A DNA stretch of 64,000 nt, from positions 84,098,254-84,162,253 of the forward strand of contig NC_089826.1 in NCBI RefSeq assembly GCF_035046505.1, given 5' to 3'. A model generated the notes under the pieces. The model worked only from the letters and a program-made list of their open reading frames with translations, did no database searches and was not told the origin of the DNA. Made by a program: the position numbers and the translations under genes. Shown here piece after piece: positions 11,601-24,473 of the stretch; position 1 is the first letter of the stretch; every line of letters begins with the position of its first letter. The DNA is from Tiliqua scincoides. Its lineage: Eukaryota; Chordata; Lepidosauria; Squamata; Scincidae.

Positions 11601-11683
11601 GTACTCTTATTGGCCATGAAAAGCTCTTGCTGCAGATCAATACAGAACGTGAAATGGGAAATATGGGCTATAAGCTAGGACAG
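11601..11683 (+). CDS. HTT: HTT exon (human exon 57 equivalent)
   Basis: Acceptor TTTATTTCAG, donor GTTTGT. Encodes (G)[20 protein letters not shown] and MGYKLGQ; human has [20 protein letters not shown] and MSYKLGQ. At 83 bp it is the shortest exon here. Its acceptor lies only 83 bp after the end of a CR1 insertion, with a good pyrimidine tract intact. Confidence 0.95.
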
Positions 11684-11943
11684 GTTTGTTCAAATACCTA
11701 CATCAAGAACTAACCATTGTATTATTGGTATCAGCTTTAAGAAGCATAGTTGAATGATAATTTTAGCATTATTAATTAGGGAAGACAGAAATAGTAACTC
11801 AAAACAGAATGAAGGGGCAGCACTACCAGTGTGTGATCTCATTAACTTTGTTGATGAGAAAGCTGTAGCCACACATCCCAGCACCGTTATGTCAATCTTC
11901 TGGGGACACGGAAACCTCACTCCTAATACTGCTCTTTTTAGAG

Positions 11944-12391
11944 CAGGGGTGTCCAAAGTTTTTGGCAGGAGGGCCACATCGTCTCTCTGACACTGTGTCA
12001 GGGGCCGGGGGGAATAGAATTTACATTTAAAATTTGAATAAATTTACTTAAGTTTACATAAATGAATATATTAAAGATGAACTTATATGAATGAATGAAG
12101 GTCTTGCAATCGCTCAAGGCCTTGCACAAAGCAAAACTGGCCTTTCCTTTGCTGCCACTACTGCATCACAAACGTGAATCAGCAAGCAGCGGAGGGAGCC
12201 CTCATCCCACAACTCACGTGAGAGGTCAAACAGTCGCCCTCACGCTGAGAGCAGTTGCGTCGGGCCAGTGTGGGCTACAATAAATCTCTGGAGGGCCAAA
12301 GGCTCATTGGAGACTAGGGGCTCACTTAGAGTCCCATTGAGAGGCCTAGAGGGCTGCAAGTGGCCCCAGGGCCGGGGTTTGGGCACCCCTG
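11944..12391 (+). mobile_element. hAT nonautonomous element, 448 bp, perfect 8-bp target duplication
   Basis: Ends CAGGGGTGTCCAAAG and ...GGGCACCCCTG. TTTTAGAG at 11,936-11,943 and 12,392-12,399 is an exact duplication. No transposase frame. Confidence 0.92.
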
Positions 12392-12399
12392 TTTTAGAG

Positions 12400-12742
12400 C
12401 ATACACAAGCATGGTTATATATCTAAGAATATACTGTTTGTTAATCAGCACTTTAAAACAAAGCTTGGTCCTTCTCCAACATAAAAACCAATGCAATAAT
12501 CAGGAACGGAATAAATACATGGGCTCCATAAGAGGGCAGAACACACTGCCTGGTGAGTGGTACGTTAGGAAACAAAATATTAATGAGTTCAGTTCAGCAG
12601 CATTTCTGTAGACATTGAATAAAATTGTGCTAATTAAAGTTTCTGTAACATATATATTCTAAAATTGTATTAAACTTAAATGGATGAACGATTTAAAATG
12701 AAAATTTCATTACGTCTTAAATTCCTTTGTCCGCTGTGTAAG
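12400..12742. other. HTT: HTT intron, nothing recognised
   Basis: AT-rich intron up to the acceptor GCTGTGTAAG. No supported feature. Confidence 0.35.
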
Positions 12743-12873
12743 GTCTCCATCCACTCCATGTGGCTTGGAAATAACATTACTCCGTTGCGGGAAGAAGAGT
12801 GGGATGAAGATGAAGACGATGAGAGTGAGATGCCTGCTCCTTCTTCACCACCATCCTCTCCCATCAATTCCAG
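12743..12873 (+). CDS. HTT: HTT exon (human exon 58 equivalent), acidic loop
   Basis: Encodes [20 protein letters not shown], then [20 protein letters not shown] and INS, plus AG of a split arginine. Human reads [20 protein letters not shown] followed by [20 protein letters not shown]. The acidic run followed by a serine/proline stretch is an exposed, weakly conserved loop; here it is mixed D/E instead of mostly E. Acceptor TGTGTAAG, donor GTTTTT; the donor is weak. Confidence 0.95.
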
Positions 12874-12999
12874 GTTTTTGAATATTTTTGTTTTCTTTGC
12901 CACTTGAATAACCTTCAGTTAGAAGCGGTTCTCAAGTTTTATTTTGTGGGTAAAATCTGCATGCCCTCATCAACCAGTGAACATTTTTAATTATTTTGA

Positions 13000-13750
<751 letters not shown>

Positions 13751-13754
13751 TTAA

Positions 13755-14400
13755 GGCTTGTGGGTATCAGGAAATTGGAGAAGGACTAGTGGTGAGACAA
13801 ACGGGATGCAGGGGGAGGGGCAAGAGGGGCTTGTGGGTATCAGGAAATTGGAGAAGGACCAGTGGTGAGACAAACGGGATGCAGGGGGAGGGGCAAGAGA
13901 GGGGCTTGTGGATATCAGGAAATTGGAGAAGCAGCAGTGGTGAGACAAACGGGATGCAGGGGGAGGGGCAAGAGAGGGGCTTGTGGGTATCAGGAAATTG
14001 GAGAAGGAGCAGTGGTGAGACAAACGGGATGCAGGGGGAGGGGCAAGAGAGGGGCTTGTGGGTATCAGGAAATTGGAGAAGGAGCAGTGGTGAGACAAAC
14101 GGGATGCAGGGGGAGGGGCAAGAGAGGGGCTTGTGGATATCAGGAAATTGGAGAAGGAGCAGTGGTGAGACAAATGGGATGCAGGGGGAGGGGCAAGAGG
14201 GGCTTGTGGATATCAGGAAATTGGAGAAGGAGCAGTGGTGAGACAAACGGGATGCAGGGGGAGGGGCAAGAGAGGGGCTTGTGGATATCAGGAAATTGGA
14301 GAAGGAGCAGTGGTGAGACAAACGGGATGCAGGGGGAGGGGCAAGAGAGGGGTTTGTGGGTATCAGGAAATTGAAGAGGGAGCAGTGGTGAGACAAACGG
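13755..14400. repeat. minisatellite, 9 units of 73 or 75 bp
   Basis: The marker GAAATTGGAG recurs at 13771, 13844, 13919, 13994, 14069, 14144, 14217, 14292 and 14367, giving steps of 73, 75, 75, 75, 75, 75, 73, 75. The 2-bp difference is AG present or absent in the G/A-rich part (CAAGAGAGGGGC or CAAGAGGGGC). Units are nearly identical, so several long frames on both strands stay open by chance. The last unit runs straight into the 5' region of LINE-A. Confidence 0.97.
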
Positions 14401-17400
14401 GTAGATGAGCCTCGTCAGCCTGGAAAGGCAGCTCATCTAAGAGAAGGAAAACTCTGATCCCAAACCTCCACTGCCTTGTGGCTACATCCAGTTGTGGAAA
14501 AGGCTTCAGGAGTCAACCTCGAGGCAAAATCGGGAGCCGGAGTCCCTGAGGCAGTTTGTGGCTGTACACAGTCACGCTCTGGCAACTCCTGCCAGAACTC
14601 CGCTGGAACCAACCGTATTGGCTTCTGCCTTTCCATTGGATCATTCCAGCGACGTGGAGAGGGGGGATTTGCTGCATGGGTAACAGCCTATCCTCCATAC
14701 CTTCTTTACCCAGGCTTCGCGCACTGGAGAGGACACTCCAACTTCGCCATACAGTGTCGGCACAACACGGGAAGCAGCAATTACCGGTTATAAGTCTTTG
14801 CTCGATTGGCGTAGAGCGTGACGTCAGGGGCTGCTTCCAACGGTGGGAGAGATCATTGCATCTCATTGGGCAGCTACCGCCCGCCTTAAGCTTGGCAGTC
14901 CCCAGCCAGTAAGGTGTTGCCTCGCCATGGTCCATTAACCTCACGGGGTGCGTGGGGTTTAGGGTGAAAACCGACAAGTGGATCAACAACTCTGCACCAT
15001 GCAATAAAAAACTGAAAACTCCTGCCCTAAAGCTGGGCACCTGGAACGTAAGGACAATGACACCTGGCTTCTCTGATGACCTGCAAGAAATAGACGATGC
15101 ACGCAAAACAGCTGTCATCGACATGGAGCTGAGCAGACTGCAGATGGACATCATCGCCCTTCAAGAGACTAGGCTGCCAGATTCTGGATCTGTCAAGGAG
15201 AGAAATTTCTCGTTTTTCTGGCAGGGAAAACCACCAAATGAAACCAGGGAACATGGCGTTGGCTTTGCGGTCAGAAATACCCTGCTGAAATCCATCATCC
15301 CACCTACTGTGGGAAATGAAAGAATTTTGTCCCTGCAGCTCCAGTCAACAGCAGGACCTGTCACTCATCAATGTATAAGCACCAACTCTGTCGTCTCCAG
15401 CAGAAGCCAAAGACAAATTCTACGATGACCACTATCAAGAAAATCCCCGTAAAAGAGCCATTGTTCATCCTCGGCGATTTCAGTACTAGAGTTGGTGCTG
15501 ATAACAGTTCGTGGCCCACTTGCTTAGGTCAGTTCGGCACTGGGAAGATGAACGAAAATGGCCAACGCCTGCTAGAGTTTTGCTGTCTTCACGGTCTCTG
15601 TGTCAGCAACACATTCTTCAACACGAAGCCCCAACATAGAGTCTCCTGGAGACACCCAAGATCAAAGCACTGGCACCAGCTCGACCTGATTCTCACCAGA
15701 CGCTCCAGCCTTCCCAGCATCAAGATTACGCACAGCTATCAGGGTGCTGCTTGCGACACCGACCATTCCCTGGTGTGCAGCAGAGTGAAACTGCAAACAA
15801 AGCGACTGTACCACACAAAAAAAGAAGGAAGACCTCGCATTGATACCAGCAAGACCCGGGATCAGAGCAAAGTGGAGGAATTTGCATGAGCGCTTGAGGA
15901 ATCTCTTCCAGGCCCGGTCGATGCAAACGCATCCAACAGATGGGAACATTTCAAGAATGCGGTTTACAACAACGCCTTGTCCATATTTGGCAAGAAGACC
16001 AACAAGACAACAGACTGGTTTGAAGCCCACTCTGAGGAGTTGACACCAGTCATTGAGGAAAAGAGGAGAGCTTAAGCAGCATACAAGGCCTGTCCCAGTG
16101 AGTGCAACCTGCAGGTCTTCCGAGCTGCTCAAAGCAAAGTCCAGCAGACTGCCAGGAGATGTGCTAATGACTACTGGCTCCAGCTCTGTTCCGAGATACA
16201 GATAGCAGCTGACACGGGCAACATCAAGGGGATGTATGATGGTATCAAGCAGGCCCTAGGTCCAACACAGAGGAAAATTGCCCCTCTGAAGTCTGCCACA
16301 GGCGAGGTCATCCAGGATCGGGCGCAGCAGATGGAACGCTGGGTGCAGCACTACTCTGAGCTATATTCCAGAGAAAATGTAGTCACCGAAGAAGCACTGA
16401 ACAACATTGAGTGCCTGCCTGTGCTGGAGGAGCTTGACAGTGAACCAACCCTAGAAGAACTTCACGTGGCCCTGGACTCCCTTGCATGAAATCCTCTGTC
16501 TCTGCTGGAGAGAAGGTGGAGTACCTCAAGACATGAGGGATGCAAACATCATCACGCTGTACAAGAACAAAGGAGGCAGGGGTGACTGCAATAACTACTG
16601 TGGCATCTCTCTCATTAGCGTTGTAGGAAAGTTGTTTGCCCGAGTTGCACTAAAGAGGCTCCAGGTACTTGCAGAGAGCATTTATCCAGAATCACAGTGC
16701 GGATTCCGAGCCAACAGGTCCACCACTGATATGGTATTCTCCCTTAGACAACTGCAGGAGAAATGCAGGGAACAGTGACAGCCACTCTTTATAGCCTTCA
16801 TAGATCTCACGAAGGCCTTCGACCTGGTCAGCAGGGATGGCCTCTTCAAGATTCTCCCCAAGATTGGATGTCCACCCAGGCTCCTCAGCATCATCAGATC
16901 CTTCCACAAGGACATGAAGGGCACTGTTGTCTTCGATGGCTCCACTTCACACCCCTTTGACATCCAAAGCGGCATGAAGCAGGGCTGTGTTCTTGCACCA
17001 ATCTTGTTTGGGATTTTCTTCGCTGTCCTACTGAAGCATGCCTTTGGAACTGCAACAGAAGGCATCGATCTCCGGACCAGATCAGGCGGAAAGCTCTCCA
17101 ACCTCTCCAGACTGAGAGCAAAGTCCAAAGTCCAGCTGAAATGTCTGCGTGACTTCCTCTTTGCAAACGATGCAGCTGTCACTACCCACTCTGCCAAAGA
17201 TCTCCAGCAGCTCATGGATCGTTTTAGCAAGGCCTGCCAAGATTTTGGACTGACGATCAGCCTGAAGAAAACACAGGTCATGGTTCAGGATGTGGACTCA
17301 CCTCCCTGCATTACAATCTCTGCACATGAACTGGAGGTTGTCCATGACTTTGTGTACCTTAGCTCAACTATCTCTGACACTCTTTCTCTCGATACCGAGC

Positions 17401-18123
17401 TAAACAAACGCATCGGTAAAGCAGCTACCACGTTTTCCAGACTCACAAAGAGAGTCTGGTCCAACAAGAAGCTGACAGAACATACCAAGATCCAGGTCTA
17501 CAGAGCTTGCGTCCTGAGTACACTTCTGTACTGCAGCAAGTCATGGACTCTTTGCTCACAACAGGAGAGGAAACTGAACGCTTTCCACATGCACTGCCTC
17601 CGACGCATTCTCGGCATCACCTGGCAGGACAAAGTTCCAAACAACACAGTCCTGGAACGTGCTGGAATCCCTAGCATGTATGCACTGCTGAAACAGAGAC
17701 GCCTGCGTTGGCTCGGTCATGTCGTGAGAATGGATGATGGGTGGATCCCAAAGGATCTCCTCTATGGAGAACTCATGCAAGGAAAGCGCCCTACAGGTAG
17801 ACCACAGCTCTGCAAGAGGGATCTGACGTCCTTAGGAGTGGACCTCAACAAGTGGGAAACCCTGGCCTCTGAGCGGCCCGCTTGGAGGCAGGCTGTGCAG
17901 CATGGCCTTTCCCAGTTTGAAGAGACACTTTGCCAACAGTCTGAGGCAAAGAGGCAAAGAAGGAAGGCCCATAGCCAGGAAGACAGACCAGGGACAGACT
18001 GCACTCGCTCCCATTGTGGAAGGGATTGTCACTCCCGAATTGGCCTTTTCAGCCACACTAGACGATGTTCCAAAACCACCTTTCAGAGCGCGATACCATA
18101 GTCTCTCGAGACTGAAGGTAGCC

Positions 18124-18125
<2 letters not shown>
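14401..18125 (+). mobile_element. LINE-A: long non-LTR retrotransposon with AP-type endonuclease and reverse transcriptase, broken
   Basis: Endonuclease motifs from 14,990: LKLGTWNVRTM, IIALQETRL, VGFAVRN, then in other frames FILGDFSTRVG and TDHSLVCSRV. Reverse transcriptase from about 16,500: DANIITLYKNKG, FRANRSTTDM, FIDLTKAFDLVSRDGL, MKQGCVLAPILFGIF and FLFANDAAV (FAND where FADD is expected). The C-terminus (17,640-18,100) has RRLRWLGHVVRMDD, RPTGRPQL, ERPAWRQAVQHG and a Cys/His finger-like end. Several frame changes and stops (near 15,430, 15,890, 16,070, 16,485, 16,780) make it dead. The end ATACCATAGTCTCTCGAGAC, then TGAAGGTAGCCAAC(AAC)n, is the tail shared with other elements. The LINE clade is not settled from reading alone. 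Confidence 0.9.
16914..18101 (+). pseudogene. LINE-A reverse transcriptase C-terminal frame
   Basis: The longest open piece of LINE-A, 395 residues: palm end and thumb of the reverse transcriptase, plus a C-terminal tail CTRSHCGRDCHSRIGLFSHT that resembles a zinc finger. The usual active-site FADD reads FAND. Compared with the copy at 43,427-43,867, five residues (RYKDI) after GRPQL are missing here. It is an element-encoded frame, not a host gene. Confidence 0.85.
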
Positions 18126-18158
<33 letters not shown>

Positions 18159-18159
18159 C

Positions 18160-18229
<70 letters not shown>

Positions 18230-18230
18230 A
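18121..18230. repeat. microsatellite (CAA)n followed by (TTA)n
   Basis: The CAA run is the tail of LINE-A. The ATT/TTA run belongs to the tail of the next element, which reads on the other strand. Both give low-complexity poly-Asn/poly-Tyr frames. Confidence 0.95.
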
Positions 18231-18295
18231 CAACTTTATTTATACCCTGCCTTTCTCCCTAAAGGGACCCAATGCAGCTTACAACAGTGATTAAA
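18231..18295 (-). mobile_element. L2-like LINE or SINE 3' tail
   Basis: On the minus strand: TTGTAAGCTGCATTGGGTCC, then AGAAAGGCAGGGTATAAAT followed by (ATT)n. This is the tail pattern (GTAARCYGC...GGCGGTATAAAT) also seen at 35,165 and 49,780. Confidence 0.55.
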
Positions 18296-18499
18296 AACAC
18301 AATTAAAAACATGATTTACAAACAAGATAAAAACATTTCCTTGTACAACATGTTTTACCATGTACAAGCTGAAATGCTTTAACATGTTTTCTTCCTTAAG
18401 CTTCCCTTTAGGTAAAATTATATCTAGTTGTTTTGTATTGATTCCTTTTAAACCCTTTTTTAAAAGGCACAATGTTTTATTGTCTGTTTGTACTTGCAG

Positions 18500-18655
18500 C
18501 TTTTGGCAGTGTCTGACTTATTTACTGAAAGGAATCAGTTTGAGATGATGTACACAACATTAACAGAACTACGGAAGGTGCACCCCACAGAAGATGAAAT
18601 TCTTATTCAGTATTTGGTACCAGCCACATGCAAGGCAGCTGCTGTTCTTGGAATG
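18500..18655 (+). CDS. HTT: HTT exon (human exon 60 equivalent)
   Basis: Acceptor GTACTTGCAG, donor GTAGGA. Encodes [40 protein letters not shown] and [12 protein letters not shown], 52 whole codons. Human: [20 protein letters not shown] and so on. [12 protein letters not shown] is unchanged. Confidence 0.96.
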
Positions 18656-18845
18656 GTAGGATTACCTATATTTATAAACCACATTGGGACCAGATCCAAG
18701 AGCTTCCTCTCATGATAGAAGTCCTATAGTGTAGCATGTGCTGGGCTGTACTGTTTAAAGCCTCAACACAATTTATTCACATGCATACATGTGTTCCTAT
18801 ATGTGTCATGCTCACTTGCTCTCTAATGCAAATTGGGAGAATTAT

Positions 18846-19080
18846 TCACATTCACACATTTTTTTTATACCGCCCTTCCTCCAAAGAACTCAGAGCGGTT
18901 TACACAGCTGCTTCTCCCCTCCTTCTTGTCCTCACAACAACCCTGTGAGGTAGGTGAGGCTGAGAGAAAGTGACTGGCCCAAGGTCACCCAGGAAGCTTT
19001 GTGGCTGAGGGGAGATTTGGACCTGGATCATCCAGGTCCAAGTCCACCTCCCAAACCACTACACCATCCTGGCTCTCTAT
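18846..19080 (-). mobile_element. MIR-like SINE (tRNA-related head, CORE-type middle, L2-type tail)
   Basis: On the minus strand: a head GATGGTGTAGTGGTTTGGGA with a B-box-like GATCCAGGTCCAAATC, a middle GGTGACCTTGGGCCAGTCAC and CACAGGGTTGTTGTGAGGAC, and a tail GTAAACCGCTCTGAG...GGGCGGTATAAA. This order matches the MIR/CORE-SINE group known in amniotes. Confidence 0.8.
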
Positions 19081-19179
19081 TTATTGCTAAATAATTTATT
19101 GCTAAATAATTAGCAATATTTCTAGAGTGAGAGGTTAAATTCAGCAGTGTCTGACAGTTTTGGGATAGTTGGGGCAAAA

Positions 19180-19477
19180 GCTGTCATGCACTGAAACCCC
19201 ATTTAGCTCTCATTTAGTTTTGAACATGACACTAAGCTCTGTTAACTCTGTGATAAGTGTCATGTTCTTTTTAGCCCTCCAGTTCGCTTCCTGTGAGTGC
19301 TTCCTGTTAGCATTTTAAGACAGCAAAAGAGCCAGAGATACACAGGAGGCAGTGACAGGAAGGCTGCAGTCACAGGCAGATAGGTCATTTGCACAATGCC
19401 GGGGGGGGGGGGAGTTTTGAACTGCTGATAATTGAAACCACGAATATGGGATCCACAGATAAGGGGGGACACCTGTA
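19180..19477 (+). mobile_element. pogo-like nonautonomous element
   Basis: It ends ATGGGATCCACAGATAAGGG then GGGACACCTGTA. Its interior (GTGTCATGTTCTTTTTAGCC, then GCTTCCTGTTAGC) is shared with 55,423-55,738. The left boundary is approximate. It contains a run of about 12 G at 19,400. Confidence 0.55.
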
Positions 19478-19730
19478 CTCCATTTTTAAGGAAAGGCCAT
19501 TTATAAGCAATGAAAACATACGTAGCTTTGTTAAAATTGGTATAGCGACGTTGTAATAATTATGCAAATAAAGTTATGACTTGTTCATAAGTTGGAGGCA
19601 CTTTAGAATATTTCATGGTGTACACAGATATTTGTTTCATTACTTCATGCTCACAAATATTAACTGGCAGTTGTTTACACCTTGCAGTTGTTCCAGCATA
19701 ATTTTCCATGCATTGTTTTGTATTCATCAG

Positions 19731-19921
19731 GATAAAGCTGTGGCAGAGCCTGTGAGCCGCCTACTGGAATCCACACTGCGCAGCACTCACATGCCAAGCC
19801 GAATAGGAGCTCTGCATGGCATCCTTTACATCCTGGAGTGCGATCTGCTTGATGAAACGGCAAAGCAGCTCATCCCAATTATCACTGAATACCTGCGTTC
19901 CAACCTGAGAGGAATAGCCCA
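19731..19921 (+). CDS. HTT: HTT exon (human exon 61 equivalent)
   Basis: Acceptor TATTCATCAG, donor GTAGGT. Encodes [60 protein letters not shown] and GIA, with CA left over for the next histidine. Closely parallels human ([20 protein letters not shown]...). The stop-like TAG at 19,922-19,924 belongs to the donor site, not to the reading frame. Confidence 0.96.
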
Positions 19922-20046
19922 GTAGGTATTTCATGAACTCTGTGTTGTGGTGGCTTTGATGTAACAGAATTTCTGAGTTGTGAAGTTAACAAAGTAGAGT
20001 ACTCTGATGTGGCCTGATCTAACAAGTATTTTTGAGCAGGTTCAGG

Positions 20047-20490
20047 GCCCAATCCTAAACTCACCCAGGGCCAGTGCTGGGTGCTGTAAACATGCCATAA
20101 AGCACGTTTACGGCACCCAGTGAATAGGGAGGAGGATGCGCTGCTGCTGGGGTTGAGACCGCCGGGTGGTGGTGCAGCCTCTGGGAGATGGGGAGGGCGG
20201 GGCGGGGTGGGGGAAGGAACTAGGGTGGGAGGGGCTGAAACTGGCAGAGCCCTGCTGTGCCAGATATCGAACTCTATGTCAGGCTGCAAGGCTTGACATG
20301 GAGTCGCTCAAGTTTGCACTGGCAAAATAGCCAGCTCAGAAACCCAGCAGGGCTTGGGACTTTCCCTGGGGGAAGGGGATGAAAGTCCCCACCGAAACTC
20401 CCAGTGACTTCCCAGCTCCTGCTGGATACAGCAGTAGCCACTTTGGCACTGCTTCTCCAGCGGGTGTTGGGAAGCTTAGGATTGGTCTGC
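20047..20490. mobile_element. fold-back element, family F2
   Basis: Left end GGGCCCAATCCTAAACTCAC, right end GAAGCTTAGGATTGGTCTGC (imperfect inverse). The interior CCAGTGCTGGGTGCTGTAAA with GCACGTTTACGGCACCCAG is itself partly palindromic. Relatives: 37,545-38,096 and 61,167-61,713. Confidence 0.5.
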
Positions 20491-20694
20491 CCGTAACCTT
20501 GAAACCGTATGGAAACTTGAGACATTGTTGTGTCTTCCCATCATTTGCAGGTCTCATCAAAAGAACTTTAGCCCTCCTATGAATTCCATGTATGTAAGGA
20601 TGATGGGACAGAGGACTTGTGTTTAACACTTTAAGGGAAGACTTGTCTTCAGTAAACTGACAATAAAGTGTGGTTGTTTTGCTTCTTTTTACAG

Positions 20695-20809
20695 CTGTGT
20701 AAATATCCACAATCAACAGCATGTCTTAGTAATGTGTGCAGTAGCATTTTATTTAATAGAAAACTATCCACTTGATGTAGGCCCTGAATTCTCTTCAGGA
20801 ATTATTCAG
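20695..20809 (+). CDS. HTT: HTT exon (human exon 62 equivalent)
   Basis: Acceptor CTTTTTACAG, donor GTATGT. Encodes (H)[20 protein letters not shown] and [18 protein letters not shown]; human [20 protein letters not shown] and [18 protein letters not shown]. Length 115 bp. Confidence 0.96.
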
Positions 20810-21953
<1,144 letters not shown>

Positions 21954-22163
21954 TAACTCCTTGGTGGAAGTTAGTCAGATAATGCCCCACTGAACGGTGA
22001 AATGAATATTGAAATAATATGGAATATGTAATTACTCTAATTGCATCCCACCTCCAAGATGTTTTCTCATTTTTGCCCTCTGAGAAGTTAGGCAGTGAGC
22101 CAGGACTTACTTAATCCCTTTGCATTAGGTCAGTGGGCCCCAAACATTTTAGAGGCCCTAGAG

Positions 22164-22480
22164 CAGGGGTGCCAAACATAAGGCCTGCGAGCTTAATGTG
22201 GCCCCTGGAAGTAATTTATCTGGCCCCTGTTATACTTAGGTTCTTTCAGTGTGATAATTGGGCTCTCATATCCTGAAAATATGAACATGATTTGCACATT
22301 TTTTCTTCTGTCATTTGCAGCTAGTGAGTTTTTGTATGAGAACAAAATATTTATTTCTGGCCATCATGTGCTGAATGATGTCACTTCCAGCCCTCAGCAG
22401 ACACTATTCATGCTAACTGGCCCTATGAAACGAGTTGACATCTCTGTCCTAGATGCTACTTCCTGATTTATAAATGCCAA
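22164..22480 (+). mobile_element. hAT-like fragment (third family)
   Basis: It starts CAGGGGTGCCAAACATAAGG followed by CCTGCGAGCTTAATGTGGCC, a typical hAT terminus. The matching right end is not visible, so the copy is truncated or old. Confidence 0.5.
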
Positions 22481-22553
22481 GGGGTGTGGCTACAATGGTG
22501 ATTGACCAGTATTGCTCCCATCTTCCTGAATTAGGTTCTTTGTTTGATTTTAG

Positions 22554-22659
22554 GGAAAGAGAAAATTAGCCCAGGACGTGTTACAGATCATAATCAAGTA
22601 GCCTCAGACAGCGAGTCTGTAATTGTGGCTATGGAGCGAGTCTCAGTTCTTTTTGACAG
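22554..22659 (+). CDS. HTT: HTT exon (human exon 64 equivalent)
   Basis: Acceptor TTGATTTTAG, donor GTAGGA. Encodes (G)[20 protein letters not shown] and [14 protein letters not shown] plus AG. The first half differs from human ([20 protein letters not shown]), while [17 protein letters not shown] is unchanged: a variable loop next to a fixed helix. Confidence 0.95.
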
Positions 22660-23599
22660 GTAGGAAATGATCATATTGGAAGCAAATATAATTACCTTTG
22701 TTTCTATTAATAGGTGGCATTGGAATTTAAATTTCATTTCCTGATTATGTTTCAGTAATATGAATCTCATTTATTGCCAGCATAAGAACTCAGAATATAA
22801 TACAGTGATATAAATAGCTAATGTCTCTGCTATATAACAACTATTTTCCTAAAATCCATTTTTGGTTGGTTGTAAAACAGTTTTTAGTAATTTGATGTAT
22901 GTGGAAGAACCACTTATCTGCAACTAGAAAGCATCATACATGAATGTTACAAAGGATTATTCGCAAAACTTAGGCATAGGTTTTCAGAATGTTATGTGGA
23001 CACTCGTGGCCTCTGACATCAGTAATAATTCTGAGAGCAGAGTTAGGCATATTTGTGGGAAAGAGCCATATTTAAAATCCTGTTCTTACGTTCCTGCAAG
23101 TCAGCTGTAAAGCAACACCTGCTGCTTTAGAAGAAGTGCGTAAAGCTGCCAACTGGCTCTTATGAATCCTGCTCCCATCCATATTTATATTCTGCACAGT
23201 GGCATACATACTGCCTTTTCTTGCAGTACCTCACTAACATGCCAACCACTGCTTACACTTTATTACCTAAACTAAGGTAAAAAAAAATACTCATAATCTA
23301 TCTTGTGAACTTTAAAAAAATACACAAGCAATCTTGGTGATCTTAATTGTTACTGGCTTTTAAAAATTAGATAAGGCCCAGTTTTTTGTTGCCATCACTA
23401 CCCCAAATGGCTTCATTGCTGAAGGGGTAGGGCCACTTATATGGCATGTCGCAGCATCTGCCATATTTACCACCTCCCCCCTCTGGCTAAGCTTCTGGGT
23501 CATTGATGAGGATAAATATTTATTTTTTTCTTGCTACATCAACCTGAATGTTGTGACATAAGACAGGTGATGTGATAATTATGCTATTTTCTGTTTTAG
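22660..23599. other. HTT: HTT intron, nothing recognised
   Basis: AT-rich with no element that I could place. Confidence 0.35.
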
Positions 23600-23762
23600 G
23601 GTCAGAAAAGGATTTCCCTTTGAAGCCAGAGTAGTGGCTCGGATCCTCCCACAGTTTCTTGATGATTTTTTCCCTCCACAAGACGTAATGAATAAAGTCA
23701 TTGGAGAATTTTTATCCAATCAGCAGCCATACCCACAGTTTATGGCAACCGTAGTATATAAG
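23600..23762 (+). CDS. HTT: HTT exon (human exon 65 equivalent)
   Basis: Acceptor TTCTGTTTTAG, donor GTAAAG. Encodes (R)[40 protein letters not shown] and [14 protein letters not shown]; all but three or four residues match human. 163 bp in phase with both neighbours. Confidence 0.97.
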
Positions 23763-24004
23763 GTAAAGACTTGGATTCTTTTTTTCCCCATATTTCCTTT
23801 TTTCCTTTCGCTTGGTCACATTTTATCCATTGTCCCTCATCATTTTTGCTTCCACTTTACCCACCTATAATGACTAAGACATCGGAATTTTGTCTGCTGA
23901 TTATGTGGTGAATTTATTATATATAATGTAGGAATTATGATATTAAAGGTGCCTTTAAAAAAAAAGGAACTAAAGAAATAAGAAAGCTGTTCCCAGAGGC
24001 CATT

Positions 24005-24228
24005 AGATTAAGAACATAAGAACAGCCCCACTGGATCAGGCCATAGGCCCATCTAGTCCAGCTTCCTGTATCTCACAGCGGCCCACCAAATGCCCCAGGG
24101 AGCACACCAGATAACAAGAGACCTCATCCTGGTGCCCTCCCTTGCATCTGGCATTCTGACACAGCCCATTTCTAAAATCAGGAGGTTGCACATACACATC
24201 ATGGATTGTAACCCGTAATGGATTTTTC
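24005..24228 (-). mobile_element. CR1 LINE 3' end fragment
   Basis: Only the last coding bases and 3' UTR remain. The tail reads (on +) TAAGAACATAAGAACAGCCC, then GGATCAGGCCATAGGCCCAT. Same family as 10,432, 33,299, 38,868 and 46,290. Confidence 0.9.
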
Positions 24229-24473
24229 ATCCATCCATCTCTCAACCTGCTGGCATATTCTCTCAGCACAGCTTTGTGGTCTGCTTTCATCTCTGCCTTT
24301 ATCTAGGTCATCCACAACAACATAGTTCTCTGCATTTATAATATATGACATTAAGAATTGTTGATGTCATGGTGTGTAAAAACCGTTCTGTGGTCTACTG
24401 CTTCTCCATCATTAATAAAGCTAGTAATACTATTAGAACTATTAATAAAATTAATAAAAGTGTGCAGACAAAA

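Noticed and set aside
13751-14436. Long overlapping frames on both strands (up to 209 residues) with a repeated 25-residue motif
   Set aside because: They are by-products of the 75-bp minisatellite, whose length is a multiple of three. No homology, no splice context, open in several frames at once.
17902-18294. 130-residue frame with poly-Asn and poly-Tyr
   Set aside because: It reads through the (CAA)n/(TTA)n microsatellite at the LINE-A tail.
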